Assembly (NCBI RefSeq): GCF_002086735.1
Contig: NZ_MVIJ01000018.1
Coordinates: forward strand, 39,606-103,605
Direction of reading: 5' to 3'
Source: Mycobacterium scrofulaceum
GTDB taxonomy: Bacteria; Actinomycetota; Actinomycetes; Mycobacteriales; Mycobacteriaceae
DNA: 64,000 bases
A model generated the notes under the pieces. That model searched no databases, was not told the DNA's origin, and saw only the letters and a list, made by a program, of their open reading frames with translations. The translations under genes and the position numbers were made by a program. Shown piece by piece: positions 38,380-47,735 of this stretch. The first letter of the stretch is position 1. Each line of letters opens with the position of its first letter.

Positions 38380-38940
38380 GTGAGGGCGTTGATCATCGTC
38401 GACGTGCAAAACGACTTCTGCGAGGGAGGCTCGCTGCCGGTGCCCGGCGGCGCCGCCGTGGCCCGTGCCGTCAACGACTATCTGACCGGCGAGCCGGGTT
38501 ACCGGCATGTCGTAGCAACTCAGGACTTCCACATCCAACCGGGCGACCACTTCTCCGACCGTCCGGATTATTCGTCGTCATGGCCCCCGCACTGCGTCGC
38601 CGGCAGCCCCGGCGCGGACTTCCGTCCGGAGCTGGACACCAACCGGATCGAGGCGGTCTTCCGCAAGGGCGCCTACGCCGCGGCGTACAGCGGTTTCGAG
38701 GGCGTCGACCAGGACCGGACCCCACTCCTGGAATGGTTGCAGCGGCGCGGGGTCGACGAGGTCGACGTGGTCGGCGTCGCCACCGAGCACTGCGTCCGGC
38801 GGACCGCCGAGGACGCCGCACGGGCGGGCCTGTCCACCCGGGTGCTGGTCGGCCTGACCGCGGCCCTCGGGCCGGATTCGGCCGCCGATGCGCTGGCCGC
38901 GATGCGGTCGGCGGGCGTCGAGCTGGTCGGACAAAACTGA
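38380..38940 (+). CDS. pncA: Nicotinamidase/pyrazinamidase PncA
   Basis: The 186-residue enzyme hydrolyses nicotinamide to nicotinate and ammonia for NAD salvage; in mycobacteria it also converts pyrazinamide to pyrazinoic acid. It has the same length as M. tuberculosis PncA and keeps every key residue at the same number: catalytic Asp8, Lys96 and Cys138, and metal ligands Asp49, His51, His57 and His71. The N-terminus MRALIIVDVQNDFCEGGSL is identical to the M. tuberculosis sequence as I recall it. GTG is the start because it gives this conserved N-terminus. The following gene starts within the stop codon (TGATG), so the two are coupled as in Rv2043c-Rv2042c. Confidence 0.97.
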   Translation: MRALIIVDVQNDFCEGGSLPVPGGAAVARAVNDYLTGEPGYRHVVATQDFHIQPGDHFSDRPDYSSSWPPHCVAGSPGADFRPELDTNRIEAVFRKGAYAAAYSGFEGVDQDRTPLLEWLQRRGVDEVDVVGVATEHCVRRTAEDAARAGLSTRVLVGLTAALGPDSAADALAAMRSAGVELVGQN

Positions 38941-39740
38941 TGGGGGTGGCGCCGGATCGCGAACAGCTCCTCGCCGCCGTCGAGCGCTCGCCGCAGGCGG
39001 CCGCCGCCCACGACCGCGCCGGATGGGTGGGGCTGTTCGCGGGAGACGGTCGCGTCGAGGACCCGGTCGGGTCGCGGCCGCACGTCGGGCACCAACAGAT
39101 CGGCCGTTTCTATGACACCTTCATCGGCCCGCGCGACATCACGTTTCACCGCGACCTCGATATCGTCCTCGGCGCCGTGGTGCTGCGCGACCTCGAGCTC
39201 GAGGTGGCGATGGGTTCGGCGGTCACCATGTTCATTCCGGCGTTCCTGCGCTACGACCTGCGAGAGGTCAACGGGGAGTGGCGCATTGGCCGCCTGCGCG
39301 CCTATTGGGAGCTGCCCGCGATGATGCTGCAGTTCCTGCGGACCGGATCACGCGCGCTGTCACCCGGCCTGCAACTGTCGCGCGGTCTGTTGAGCAACCA
39401 GCGGCTGCTCGGCACGGCCGGCTTCCTGACGGGGTTCCGGCGGGTGGGTACGCGGCATCAGCAGTTCGTGCGGGCGTTTTTGGGCGCCGCCGGGCGAGGA
39501 GATCGCGCCGCCGCCGTGCGTGCGCTATCGCCAAGCGCCACAATCACTCTCGGTGACGACGACGCGCTCGACCTGGCTGAACTCGTCGACCAGCTGGACG
39601 GTGCCCGCGTCATAAAGGTGATCGGCGCGGGCCCCACGGTGACCGTCGCGGTCAACTCCGACCACGGGCGCGGGGTCCTGTTCGCCGACATGGCCCGCAA
39701 GGGCGACGCCATCGACCGGATCCGGTACTTCCCCGGCTGA
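38940..39740 (+). CDS. SnoaL/NTF2-like domain protein downstream of pncA
   Basis: The 266-residue protein appears to hold two NTF2-like cone folds. Residues 10-125 read like a SnoaL/steroid-isomerase-type domain (HDRAGWVGLFAGDGRVEDPVG, then VNGEWRIGRLRAYWELP). Residues 175-266 read like a second, shorter copy (FVRAFLGAAGRGDRAAAVRAL to ADMARKGDAIDRIRYF). No catalytic residues can be assigned with confidence. The ATG overlaps the pncA stop by one base. It matches M. tuberculosis Rv2042c in place and length. A role linked to nicotinamide metabolism is possible only by context. Confidence 0.7.
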   Translation: MGVAPDREQLLAAVERSPQAAAAHDRAGWVGLFAGDGRVEDPVGSRPHVGHQQIGRFYDTFIGPRDITFHRDLDIVLGAVVLRDLELEVAMGSAVTMFIPAFLRYDLREVNGEWRIGRLRAYWELPAMMLQFLRTGSRALSPGLQLSRGLLSNQRLLGTAGFLTGFRRVGTRHQQFVRAFLGAAGRGDRAAAVRALSPSATITLGDDDALDLAELVDQLDGARVIKVIGAGPTVTVAVNSDHGRGVLFADMARKGDAIDRIRYFPG

Positions 39741-39745
39741 CCCGG

Positions 39746-40096
39746 TCAACGCAGCATCAGCAGCGCCAGTGACGCCGCCGACAGGCACAGGTACGCCCCG
39801 GGAAACGCGATGTTGTACAGGACGTGAGCCCGCAGGTGCGTGACGACGGCGCCGACGAAGAACAACACCAGGCCGGCGGCGGCCGCGATCCCCACGGCGG
39901 GCGGGCCCACCAGGCCCACGATCAGGCCGGCCGCGCCGGCCAGCTTGACCGCCCCCAGCGCCGGCAACCACGAACGGGGCACCCCCACCTCGGCCGAGTT
40001 CGCCAGGACGAACCCCGCCGGGATCAGGTCGGCGACGGCGATCCCGGCGGTGATCGAGGCGGTAATCAGCGTGATCACCAGGTATGCGGCGTTCAT
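39746..40096 (-). CDS. DoxX-like small membrane protein
   Basis: The 116-residue protein has four hydrophobic helices (about residues 4-25, 42-62, 64-84 and 95-114) and the DoxX-like arrangement with LGAVKLAGAAGLIVGL in the second helix. The frame extends upstream, but the ATG at 40096 is favoured since it overlaps the stop of a short RBS-bearing ORF and begins the hydrophobic domain. It is divergent from an ECF sigma factor gene. Genes of this type are often next to, and under control of, ECF sigma factors with SnoaL-like tails. Confidence 0.75.
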   Translation of the reverse strand: MNAAYLVITLITASITAGIAVADLIPAGFVLANSAEVGVPRSWLPALGAVKLAGAAGLIVGLVGPPAVGIAAAAGLVLFFVGAVVTHLRAHVLYNIAFPGAYLCLSAASLALLMLR

Positions 40097-40182
40097 CGGC
40101 GGCAAACCCTTGCCGGGCAGCCGTTTTTGCGGCGAGCCGAATGGTCGGCGCGCGCGCCGCGGCGCACAATCGATAAGGTCAT
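40093..40182 (-). CDS. 29-codon leader ORF overlapping the DoxX-like gene
   Basis: An ATG at 40182 with an AAAGGAG RBS 9 bases upstream opens a frame of 29 codons whose TGA overlaps the DoxX-like ATG (ATGA). The peptide is very basic (about nine Arg) and has no membrane segment. It is probably a leader that couples translation into the DoxX-like gene, which itself lacks a separate RBS; an independent small protein is less likely. Confidence 0.45.
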   Translation of the reverse strand: MTLSIVRRGARADHSARRKNGCPARVCRR

Positions 40183-40261
40183 GGTGCTGGTCTCCTTTGC
40201 GACAGAGAGCTCGACGGATGCGGTCATCTTCTTGACGGCTCCAGTGCGGAGAAGGTGACCC

Positions 40262-41230
40262 ATGAGCGCCCCGAACGATCTGACCGATCTCGCGCAGCGT
40301 TTCCAGGCGGACCGGCGGCACCTGAGATCCGTCGCGTTCCAGCTGCTGGGCTCGGCGGCCGACGCCGACGACGCGGTGCAGTCGGCGTGGCTGAAGGCCA
40401 GCCGCGCGGAATTCGGCGCGGTCGAAAACCTGACCGGCTGGTTCACCACCATCACCGCCCGCGAAGCCATCGACCAGCTCCGCGCCCGCAAGAGGCGCGC
40501 CGAGGAACCGCTGGCCGCGACGGACGAGCTGGACCGGCTGGCCGCGACGGCGTCCGCCCCGGCGGACGAGGAAACGTTGCTGACCGAGTCGGTCAGCAAC
40601 GCGTTGCTGGTCGTGCTCGACCGCCTCTCACCCGCGCAGCGCGTCGCCTTCGTGCTGCACGACGTGTTCGCGCTGCCGTTCGAGGAGATCGCCGGCCTGC
40701 TGGATCGGTCGCCGGTCGCCGCGAAGAAGCTGGCGAGCCGGGCGCGCGGACGCCTGCAGGCCCGACCGGACGGCGAACCCGAGCGCGCGGCCAAACACCT
40801 CGAGATCGTGGACGCGTTTCTCGCGGCGTCCCGTGGCGGTGACATCGCCGGTCTGCTCGAGCTGCTGGCCCCGGACGTGGTGCGCACGGTCGATCGGGCG
40901 CTGGTGCCCGACGACGTGCAGACCGAGCTGCGCGGGGCCCGGCGCGTCGCGGAGGAGACCCGCCGGTTCCCTCAGCGTGCGCGCGCCGGCGCGGTCATGC
41001 TCATCGACGGGGCGCCGGGCATCGTGATCGCGCCGAGAGGACGCGCCCAGGTCCTGTTGCTGATCACCGTCGGCGGCGACGACCGCATCCACGCGATCGA
41101 CATCACCGCAGACCCCAGCCGCATCCACCGGGCCACCCTGGCGCTCCCGAGCATCGGGTATCAGGGACCTCAGGCACCGCCGGCCGGCCGGTCGGCGCCG
41201 CGGCGGGAACGGAAGCGCCATGCTGGATAA
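40262..41230 (+). CDS. ECF sigma factor with SnoaL-like C-terminal domain
   Basis: The 322-residue protein has sigma region 2 (residues 10-80: RHLRSVAFQLLGSAADADDAVQ, NLTGWFTTITAREAIDQLR) and region 4 (about 115-165: LSPAQRVAFVLHDVFALPFEEIA, then SPVAAKKLASRARGRL). An NTF2/SnoaL-like domain of about 130 residues follows (IVDAFLAASRGGDIAGLLELLAPD). This layout is that of ECF41/ECF56-type sigma factors, whose tail replaces a separate anti-sigma factor. The WLPEPV linker signature typical of ECF41 was not seen. The 3' end overlaps the sugar-transporter binding-protein gene by 11 bases, so it may control or be co-expressed with it. M. tuberculosis lacks it here, as far as I recall. Confidence 0.85.
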   Translation: MSAPNDLTDLAQRFQADRRHLRSVAFQLLGSAADADDAVQSAWLKASRAEFGAVENLTGWFTTITAREAIDQLRARKRRAEEPLAATDELDRLAATASAPADEETLLTESVSNALLVVLDRLSPAQRVAFVLHDVFALPFEEIAGLLDRSPVAAKKLASRARGRLQARPDGEPERAAKHLEIVDAFLAASRGGDIAGLLELLAPDVVRTVDRALVPDDVQTELRGARRVAEETRRFPQRARAGAVMLIDGAPGIVIAPRGRAQVLLLITVGGDDRIHAIDITADPSRIHRATLALPSIGYQGPQAPPAGRSAPRRERKRHAG

Positions 41231-42542
41231 GCCGTTCGGGCGGCGCGGCCTGCTGCGCGGCGTCGGCGCGCTCACCGCGGCGTCGTTGGCGCCGTGGACC
41301 GTCGGATGCGCCCCCGACGAGGACGCGCTGACGTTCTTCTTCGCGGCCAACCCCGACGAACGCGATGCCAGAATGCGCATCGTCGACGAGTTCATGCGCC
41401 GCCACCCCGACATCAAAGTTCGCCCCGTGCTTGCGGCTCCCGGCGTCATGCAGCAGTTGTCGACGTTCTGCGCCGGCGGCAGGTGCCCGGACGTGTTGAT
41501 GGCGTGGGATCTGACGTACGCCGAGCTGGCCGCGCGGGGCGTCCTCCTCGACCTCAACACGATGCTGTCCGGCGACCCCGCCTTCGCCGCCGAACTCAAG
41601 TCCGACGGCATCGGGGCGTTGTACGACAGCTTCACCTTCAACGGAGGCCAGTACGCCCTCCCGGAACAATGGTCGGGAAATTTCCTGTTCTACAACACGC
41701 GGCTGTTCGCCGAGGCCGGGGTGCCGGCCCCGCCCCGAACCTGGGAGCAGCCGTGGACTTTCACCGAATTCTCCAGCACGGCGGCCGCGCTCACCAAGCG
41801 CCATCGCTCCGGGCGGGCGACGCAGTGGGGCTTCGTGAACATGTGGTTTTCCTACTACTCGGCCGGGTTGTTCGCCATGAACAACGGGGTGCCGTGGTCC
41901 ACCCCGCTGAAGAACCCGACACACTTCAACTTCGACAATGACGCCTTCATCGAGGCGGTGCAGTTCTATGCCGACCTGGCCAACAAGCACAAGGTCGCAC
42001 CGAATGCGTCCGAGGTGCAATCGATGTCCACGCCAGACCTGTTCGCGGGCGGCAAAGCGGCGATGGCGATGGGTGGGCACTGGCGGTATCAGACCTTCAT
42101 CCGGGCCGACGGCCTGGATTTCGATGTCACCGCGCTGCCGGTCGGGCCGCGCCGGCAGGGACAGCCCGCCCATTCCGACATCGGTTCCACCGGACTGGCG
42201 ATCTCAGCGAGCAGTCAGCGCAAGGAGCAGGCCTGGGAATTCGTGAAATTCGCGACGGGGCCCGTCGGGCAGGCGCTGATCGGTGAATCCAGCCTCTTTG
42301 TGCCTGTGCTGCAATCCGCGCTCAACTCGGCCGAATTCGCCAACGCCCACCGCAACGTCGGCAACCTCGCGGTGCTCACGCAAGGGCCGGCGTATTCCGA
42401 AGGGCTGCCGGTGACCCCCGCGTGGGAGAAGATCGTCGCCTTGATGGACCGCAGCTTCGGGCCGGTGCTTCGCGGATCGCGGCCCGCGACGTCGCTGACC
42501 GGTCTGTCGCCCGCCATCGACGAGGTGTTGCGCACAACATGA
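41220..42542 (+). CDS. Sugar ABC transporter substrate-binding lipoprotein
   Basis: The 440-residue protein is a family 1 extracellular solute-binding protein. The N-terminus holds a twin-arginine-like FGRRGLLRG, a hydrophobic stretch and a lipobox-like TVGC (Cys30), so it is probably exported, perhaps by Tat, and anchored on the outer face of the membrane. The mature part has the expected two-lobe pattern with PEQWSGNFLFYNTRLFAEAG in the hinge region. It delivers a sugar or sugar alcohol to the two permeases downstream. It corresponds to Rv2041c. Its start lies inside the sigma factor gene and its stop overlaps the permease start (ATGA). Confidence 0.88.
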   Translation: MLDKPFGRRGLLRGVGALTAASLAPWTVGCAPDEDALTFFFAANPDERDARMRIVDEFMRRHPDIKVRPVLAAPGVMQQLSTFCAGGRCPDVLMAWDLTYAELAARGVLLDLNTMLSGDPAFAAELKSDGIGALYDSFTFNGGQYALPEQWSGNFLFYNTRLFAEAGVPAPPRTWEQPWTFTEFSSTAAALTKRHRSGRATQWGFVNMWFSYYSAGLFAMNNGVPWSTPLKNPTHFNFDNDAFIEAVQFYADLANKHKVAPNASEVQSMSTPDLFAGGKAAMAMGGHWRYQTFIRADGLDFDVTALPVGPRRQGQPAHSDIGSTGLAISASSQRKEQAWEFVKFATGPVGQALIGESSLFVPVLQSALNSAEFANAHRNVGNLAVLTQGPAYSEGLPVTPAWEKIVALMDRSFGPVLRGSRPATSLTGLSPAIDEVLRTT

Positions 42543-43480
42543 CATCGGCCGACACCGCAATCCGCGATCACGCCAACGGCGGACGTCCGTGGCGGCGGCG
42601 GGCGTGGGCCGGGCGCCTGTTCGTGGCGCCGAACCTGGTGGCCGTCGCGGTCTTCATGTTGTTTCCGCTCGGGTTCTCGCTGTACATGAGCTTTCAGCGA
42701 TGGGACGTGTTCCGGCCGCCGACGTTCGTGGGGGTGCGAAACTTCCGCGAGCTGTTCACGTCGGACCCGCTCTTTCTGATCGCCATCGGCAACACCGTCG
42801 TCTTCACCCTCGGAACGGTCGTGCCGACCATCGTCGTCAGCCTCGTCGTCGCCGGCGTGCTGAACCGAAAGGTCAGGGGCATCGGCATTTTCCGCACGAT
42901 CGTCTTTCTGCCGCTGGCCATCTCGTCGGTGGTGATGGCGGTCGTGTGGCAGTTCGTCTTCAACACGGACAGCGGCCTGCTCAACATGATGCTGGGCTGG
43001 GTCGGAATCGGTCCGGTCCCGTGGCTGGTGGAACCGCGATGGGCCATGACCTCGCTGTGCATCGTCAGCGTATGGCGCAGCGTTCCGTTCGCCACCGTCA
43101 TCCTGCTCGCGGCGATGCAGGGGGTTCCTGAGACCGTCTACGAGGCGGCCCGCATCGACGGGGCGGGCGAGGTACGGCAGTTCATGTCCATCACGGTGCC
43201 GCTGATCCGCGGGTCGATATCGTTCGTGGGCGTGATCTCGATCATCCACGCGTTCCAGGCTTTTGACCTGGTCTACGTCCTCAACGGCGCGAACGGCGGG
43301 CCCGAAACCGCCACGTATGTCCTAGGCATCATGCTGTTCCAGCACGCGTTCTCCTTCCTGGAGTTCGGGTACGCGTCCGCGCTGGCATGGGTGATGTTCG
43401 CCATCTTGCTGGGTCTGACCGTGATGCAGCTGCGGATCACTCGGCAGCGATCCTGGGAGACGTCGCGTGGGCTCAGCTGA
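42539..43480 (+). CDS. Sugar ABC transporter permease, MalF-like
   Basis: This 313-residue inner-membrane permease has six predicted helices and the EAA loop for contact with the ATPase (ETVYEAARIDGAGEVRQF). Its N-terminal helix reads LFVAPNLVAVAVFMLFPLGF. It forms the translocation pore together with the next gene product. The ATG at 42539 is chosen because it overlaps the previous stop by ATGA. It corresponds to Rv2040c. Confidence 0.9.
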   Translation: MTSADTAIRDHANGGRPWRRRAWAGRLFVAPNLVAVAVFMLFPLGFSLYMSFQRWDVFRPPTFVGVRNFRELFTSDPLFLIAIGNTVVFTLGTVVPTIVVSLVVAGVLNRKVRGIGIFRTIVFLPLAISSVVMAVVWQFVFNTDSGLLNMMLGWVGIGPVPWLVEPRWAMTSLCIVSVWRSVPFATVILLAAMQGVPETVYEAARIDGAGEVRQFMSITVPLIRGSISFVGVISIIHAFQAFDLVYVLNGANGGPETATYVLGIMLFQHAFSFLEFGYASALAWVMFAILLGLTVMQLRITRQRSWETSRGLS

Positions 43481-44309
43481 GCGGTTGTTCAGGCGTCACG
43501 TCGTGCGCGGCGTGCTGGTCTACACCGCGCTGATCGGCATTGCCTGGTGCTGGCTGTTTCCCATCGCCTGGGCGGTGTTGGGCTCGTTGAAGAAGGAAGG
43601 CGAGATCATCGAACCCAGGCTCTGGCCCGCGCACCCGCGGTGGTCCAACTACACCGAGGTGTTCTCGTTGATGCCCTTCGCGCGGATGTTCTTCAACACC
43701 GTGCTGTACGCCGGGTGCGTGACCGCCGGGCAGGTCTTCTTTTGCTCGCTGGCCGGATATGCGTTCGCGCGGCTGCATTTTCGCGGTCGCGACACGCTGT
43801 TCGTGCTATACCTGGGCACGTTGATGGTGCCGCTGACCGTGACCGTGATCCCGCAGTTCATCTTGATGCGAACCGTCGGATGGGTCGACACCCCATGGTC
43901 GATGATCGTGCCGGGCCTGTTCGGCAGTGCGTTCGGCACCTACCTGATGCGCCAGTTCTTCAGGACGCTGCCGACCGACCTGGAGGAGGCGGCGATACTC
44001 GACGGGTGTTCGCCCTGGCAGATCTATTGGCGAGTCTTGCTGCCCCATGCCCGTCCCGCGGTGATGGTGCTGGCCGTACTCACCTGGGTCAACGTCTGGA
44101 ACGACTTCCTGTGGCCGCTGCTGATGCTGCAGCGCAACAGCCTGGCCACGCTGACGCTCGGCCTGGTACGGCTTCGTGGCGAGTATGTCGCCCGCTGGCC
44201 GATCATCATGGCCGCGTCGATATTGATCATGCTGCCGTTGGTCGTCATCTACGCGATCGCGCAGCGGTCCTTCGTCCGGGGGATCGCCGTCACGGGACTC
44301 AACGGGTAA
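43467..44309 (+). CDS. Sugar ABC transporter permease, MalG-like
   Basis: This second permease has 280 residues, six helices and the EAA-loop sequence LEEAAILDGCSPWQIYWRV. The GTG start lies 14 bases inside the preceding gene, showing tight coupling. It pairs with the MalF-like subunit to form the channel and corresponds to Rv2039c. Confidence 0.9.
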   Translation: MGSAERLFRRHVVRGVLVYTALIGIAWCWLFPIAWAVLGSLKKEGEIIEPRLWPAHPRWSNYTEVFSLMPFARMFFNTVLYAGCVTAGQVFFCSLAGYAFARLHFRGRDTLFVLYLGTLMVPLTVTVIPQFILMRTVGWVDTPWSMIVPGLFGSAFGTYLMRQFFRTLPTDLEEAAILDGCSPWQIYWRVLLPHARPAVMVLAVLTWVNVWNDFLWPLLMLQRNSLATLTLGLVRLRGEYVARWPIIMAASILIMLPLVVIYAIAQRSFVRGIAVTGLNG

Positions 44310-44312
44310 GTC

Positions 44313-45383
<1,071 letters not shown>

Positions 45384-45395
45384 GGCGGTAAGGCT

Positions 45396-46373
45396 ATGGT
45401 GGCGAACGTGAGCGCATCCCGCGCCGATCTGGTCTGTGAAGGCGGCGGGGTCCGGGGTGTCGGGCTGGTCGGCGCGGTCGACGCGCTGTCGGCGGCGGGC
45501 TACCGGTTTCCGCGCGTCGCGGGCAGCAGCGCAGGCTCGGTGGTGGCGTCGCTGGTCGCGGCGCTGCAGGTCGCGGGTGAACCGCTCGGCCGGCTCGCGG
45601 AGATCATGCGGTCCATCGACTACCGGAAGTTCCTGGACCGCAATCTGATCGGTCGGGTGCCGCTGATCGGTGGGGGACTGTCGCTGCTGGTGTCGGACGG
45701 GGTCTACCGCGGCGCCTACCTCGAGCGACTGCTCGCGGGCCTGCTCGCGGACCTGGGCGTGCGGACGTTCGGTGACTTGCGCACCGGCGAGGAGCCGGAC
45801 CAGTTCGCCTGGTCGCTCGTGGTGACGGCCAGTGACCTGTCCCGACGCCGGCTGGTGCGCATCCCCTGGGACCTCGGTTCCTACGGCATCGATCCCGACG
45901 ACTTCCCGGTGGCCCGCGCCGTGCACGCCTCGTCGGCCATTCCGTATGTGTTCGAGCCCGTCCGGGTGGGCAGCGCCACGTGGGTCGACGGCGGCCTGCT
46001 CTCCGACTTCCCGGTGGAATTGTTCGACCGGCCGGGCGGCGAACCGCGGTGGCCGACGTTCGGGATCCGGCTGTCCGCGCGTCCCGGCATCCCGCCCACC
46101 CATCCGGTCCACGGCCCGGTCTCGTTGGGCATCGCCGCCATCGAGACACTGGTGAGCAATCAGGACAACGCGTACATCGACGATCCGTGCACCGTTCGGC
46201 GCACTATCTTCGTGCCCGCCGAAGGCGTCAGCCCGATCGATTTCGACATCACCGCCGAGCAGCGCGACGGCCTCTATCAACGCGGATTGCAGGCGGGCCA
46301 GGAGTTCCTGCGCACCTGGAGCTACCCGGACTACCTTGCGGCGTGCGGCGGCCCGGCGAAAGAGGCGCCGTGA
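45396..46373 (+). CDS. Patatin-like phospholipase
   Basis: The 325-residue protein is a patatin-family acyl hydrolase. The oxyanion-hole motif CEGGGVRGVGLVGAV lies near the start, the nucleophile Ser sits in AGSSAGSVVASL, and the catalytic Asp is in WVDGGLLSDFP. The family hydrolyses phospholipids and neutral lipids with a Ser-Asp dyad; cell location is probably cytoplasmic or membrane-associated. ATG at 45396 and GTG at 45408 are both possible. It follows the transporter operon by 12 bases and corresponds to Rv2037c. Confidence 0.88.
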   Translation: MVANVSASRADLVCEGGGVRGVGLVGAVDALSAAGYRFPRVAGSSAGSVVASLVAALQVAGEPLGRLAEIMRSIDYRKFLDRNLIGRVPLIGGGLSLLVSDGVYRGAYLERLLAGLLADLGVRTFGDLRTGEEPDQFAWSLVVTASDLSRRRLVRIPWDLGSYGIDPDDFPVARAVHASSAIPYVFEPVRVGSATWVDGGLLSDFPVELFDRPGGEPRWPTFGIRLSARPGIPPTHPVHGPVSLGIAAIETLVSNQDNAYIDDPCTVRRTIFVPAEGVSPIDFDITAEQRDGLYQRGLQAGQEFLRTWSYPDYLAACGGPAKEAP

Positions 46374-46395
46374 GAATCGGATTCCGCGGGGACGC

Positions 46396-46683
46396 TTATC
46401 CGCGCGCGCACCGGATCTCGTGAAGGCGAACCTCGACGCGCTCCACGTCGGCCGGCAACGGCAAGTGGTTGGTGACGCGGGTGATCTCCACACCGATGTC
46501 AACGGGGCTGATCGGCCAGAATTGGCGCCGCATGAGTTTGCTTGCGATGGCGCTGATCTCGTCGTCGCAAAGTCGCCGGCGAGCAAGGGCGGCCAGGGGT
46601 GCATATCCGGTGGTCGGCATGCCGGTCGGGTAGCCGGCGCGCACGAAAGCCACAATGCTCGACACCCAAAGTGCCAGGTCCAT
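46396..46683 (-). CDS. DUF3349 family protein
   Basis: The 95-residue protein matches the mycobacterial DUF3349 family. It starts with SSIVAFVRAGYPTGMP and continues GYAPLAALARRRLCDDEISAIA, IGVEITRVTNHLPLPADVERV. It is a small helical protein whose function is unknown. It converges on the patatin-like gene with 22 bases between stops. An AGGTGGG-type RBS lies upstream of the ATG. The 218-base gap up to 46901 is AT-richer than its surroundings and contains a T-run (about 46793-46798), but I could not assign a definite terminator. Confidence 0.75.
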   Translation of the reverse strand: MDLALWVSSIVAFVRAGYPTGMPTTGYAPLAALARRRLCDDEISAIASKLMRRQFWPISPVDIGVEITRVTNHLPLPADVERVEVRLHEIRCARG

Positions 46684-46889
46684 AGTCCCACCTCGCTCAC
46701 CGCCGCGATGTACGAATGAGCGGCAGTCCTAGGAGTAGCAACGTACCATCGGTAACGTCATCAGCTCAGTAACGCCACACAGTTAAAACACATTTTTTAC
46801 CCGTCGGTGTCGCGCGGGCGGCGGGAGCGATCTTCACCACGATGCCCCCGAGCGGGCGCGCCGTAACCGCGTTTGGCCGCAAGGCTTTC

Positions 46890-46895
46890 TAGTAT
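46890..46895 (+). promoter_or_regulatory. Leaderless -10 element TAGTAT
   Basis: TAGTAT ends 6 bases before the GTG at 46902 with no RBS, indicating a leaderless start for the DUF3097-efeO-efeB run. Confidence 0.5.
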
Positions 46896-46901
46896 TGCCG
46901 C

Positions 46902-47735
46902 GTGGTTGATCGCTATGGAACCGATGTCCTTGCCGCGGGCCGGCGCAAGCCCCGCTCGACCGAGCACCCCGCCGAGCTCGGCCTGGTGGTCGAGGACGCG
47001 CAGACCGGCTACGTCGGTGCGGTGGTCAGGGTCGAGTACGGGCGCGTCGACCTGGAAGACCGGCGCGGCCACGTTCGCGGGTTCCCTTTGGGCCCTGGCT
47101 ATTTGCTCGAGGGCCGGCCGGTGATCCTCACCGCACCGCGCCGCGCGGCGCCGGCGGCCCCCGTGCGGACGGCGTCCGGTTCGGTTGCGGTGCCGGGGGC
47201 CCGTGCCCGGGTGGCCCGCGCCAGCCGGATCTACGTCGAGGGCCGCCACGACGCCGAACTCGTCGCGCAGGTGTGGGGCGAGGACCTGCGCATCGAGGGC
47301 GTCGTCGTCGAGTATCTCGGCGGCGTGAACGATCTGGCCGACATCGTGGCCGAGTTCGCCCCGGCCCCCGGCCGCCGGCTCGGTGTGCTGGTCGATCACC
47401 TGGTCGCCGGCTCGAAAGAGGCGCGGATCGCCGACGCGGTGCGGCGGGGGCCGGGCGGCTCGGACACGCTGGTGGTCGGTCACCCCTACGTCGACATCTG
47501 GCAGGCGGTGAAACCCGAGCGGCTGGGCCTGACGGCCTGGCCGGACGTACCGCGGCACGTCGAATGGAAACACGGCGCATGCCGGGCGCTCGGCCTACCG
47601 CATGCCAATCAGGCGGACGTCGCGCGGGCCTGGCGCCGCATCCGCTCGCGCGTGCGCGACTGGAACGACCTCGAGCCGGCGCTGATCGGCCGCGTCGAGG
47701 AACTCATCGACTTCGTGACCCAGCCGGCGCCGTGA
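46902..47735 (+). CDS. DUF3097 family protein
   Basis: The 277-residue protein matches actinobacterial DUF3097. An N-terminal small-barrel region (GLVVEDAQTGYVGAVVRVEYG) precedes a toprim-like part with RIYVEGRHDAELVAQVWGED and VLVDHLVAGSKEARIADAV, where the Glu and Asp residues could bind metal, and a Trp-rich C-terminal region (VDIWQAVKPERLGL, VEWKHGACRALGL). No reaction is known to me; a nucleic-acid role is suggested by the toprim-like motifs. Its stop overlaps the efeO start (GTGA), an unexpected pairing with iron uptake. Confidence 0.7.
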   Translation: MVDRYGTDVLAAGRRKPRSTEHPAELGLVVEDAQTGYVGAVVRVEYGRVDLEDRRGHVRGFPLGPGYLLEGRPVILTAPRRAAPAAPVRTASGSVAVPGARARVARASRIYVEGRHDAELVAQVWGEDLRIEGVVVEYLGGVNDLADIVAEFAPAPGRRLGVLVDHLVAGSKEARIADAVRRGPGGSDTLVVGHPYVDIWQAVKPERLGLTAWPDVPRHVEWKHGACRALGLPHANQADVARAWRRIRSRVRDWNDLEPALIGRVEELIDFVTQPAP

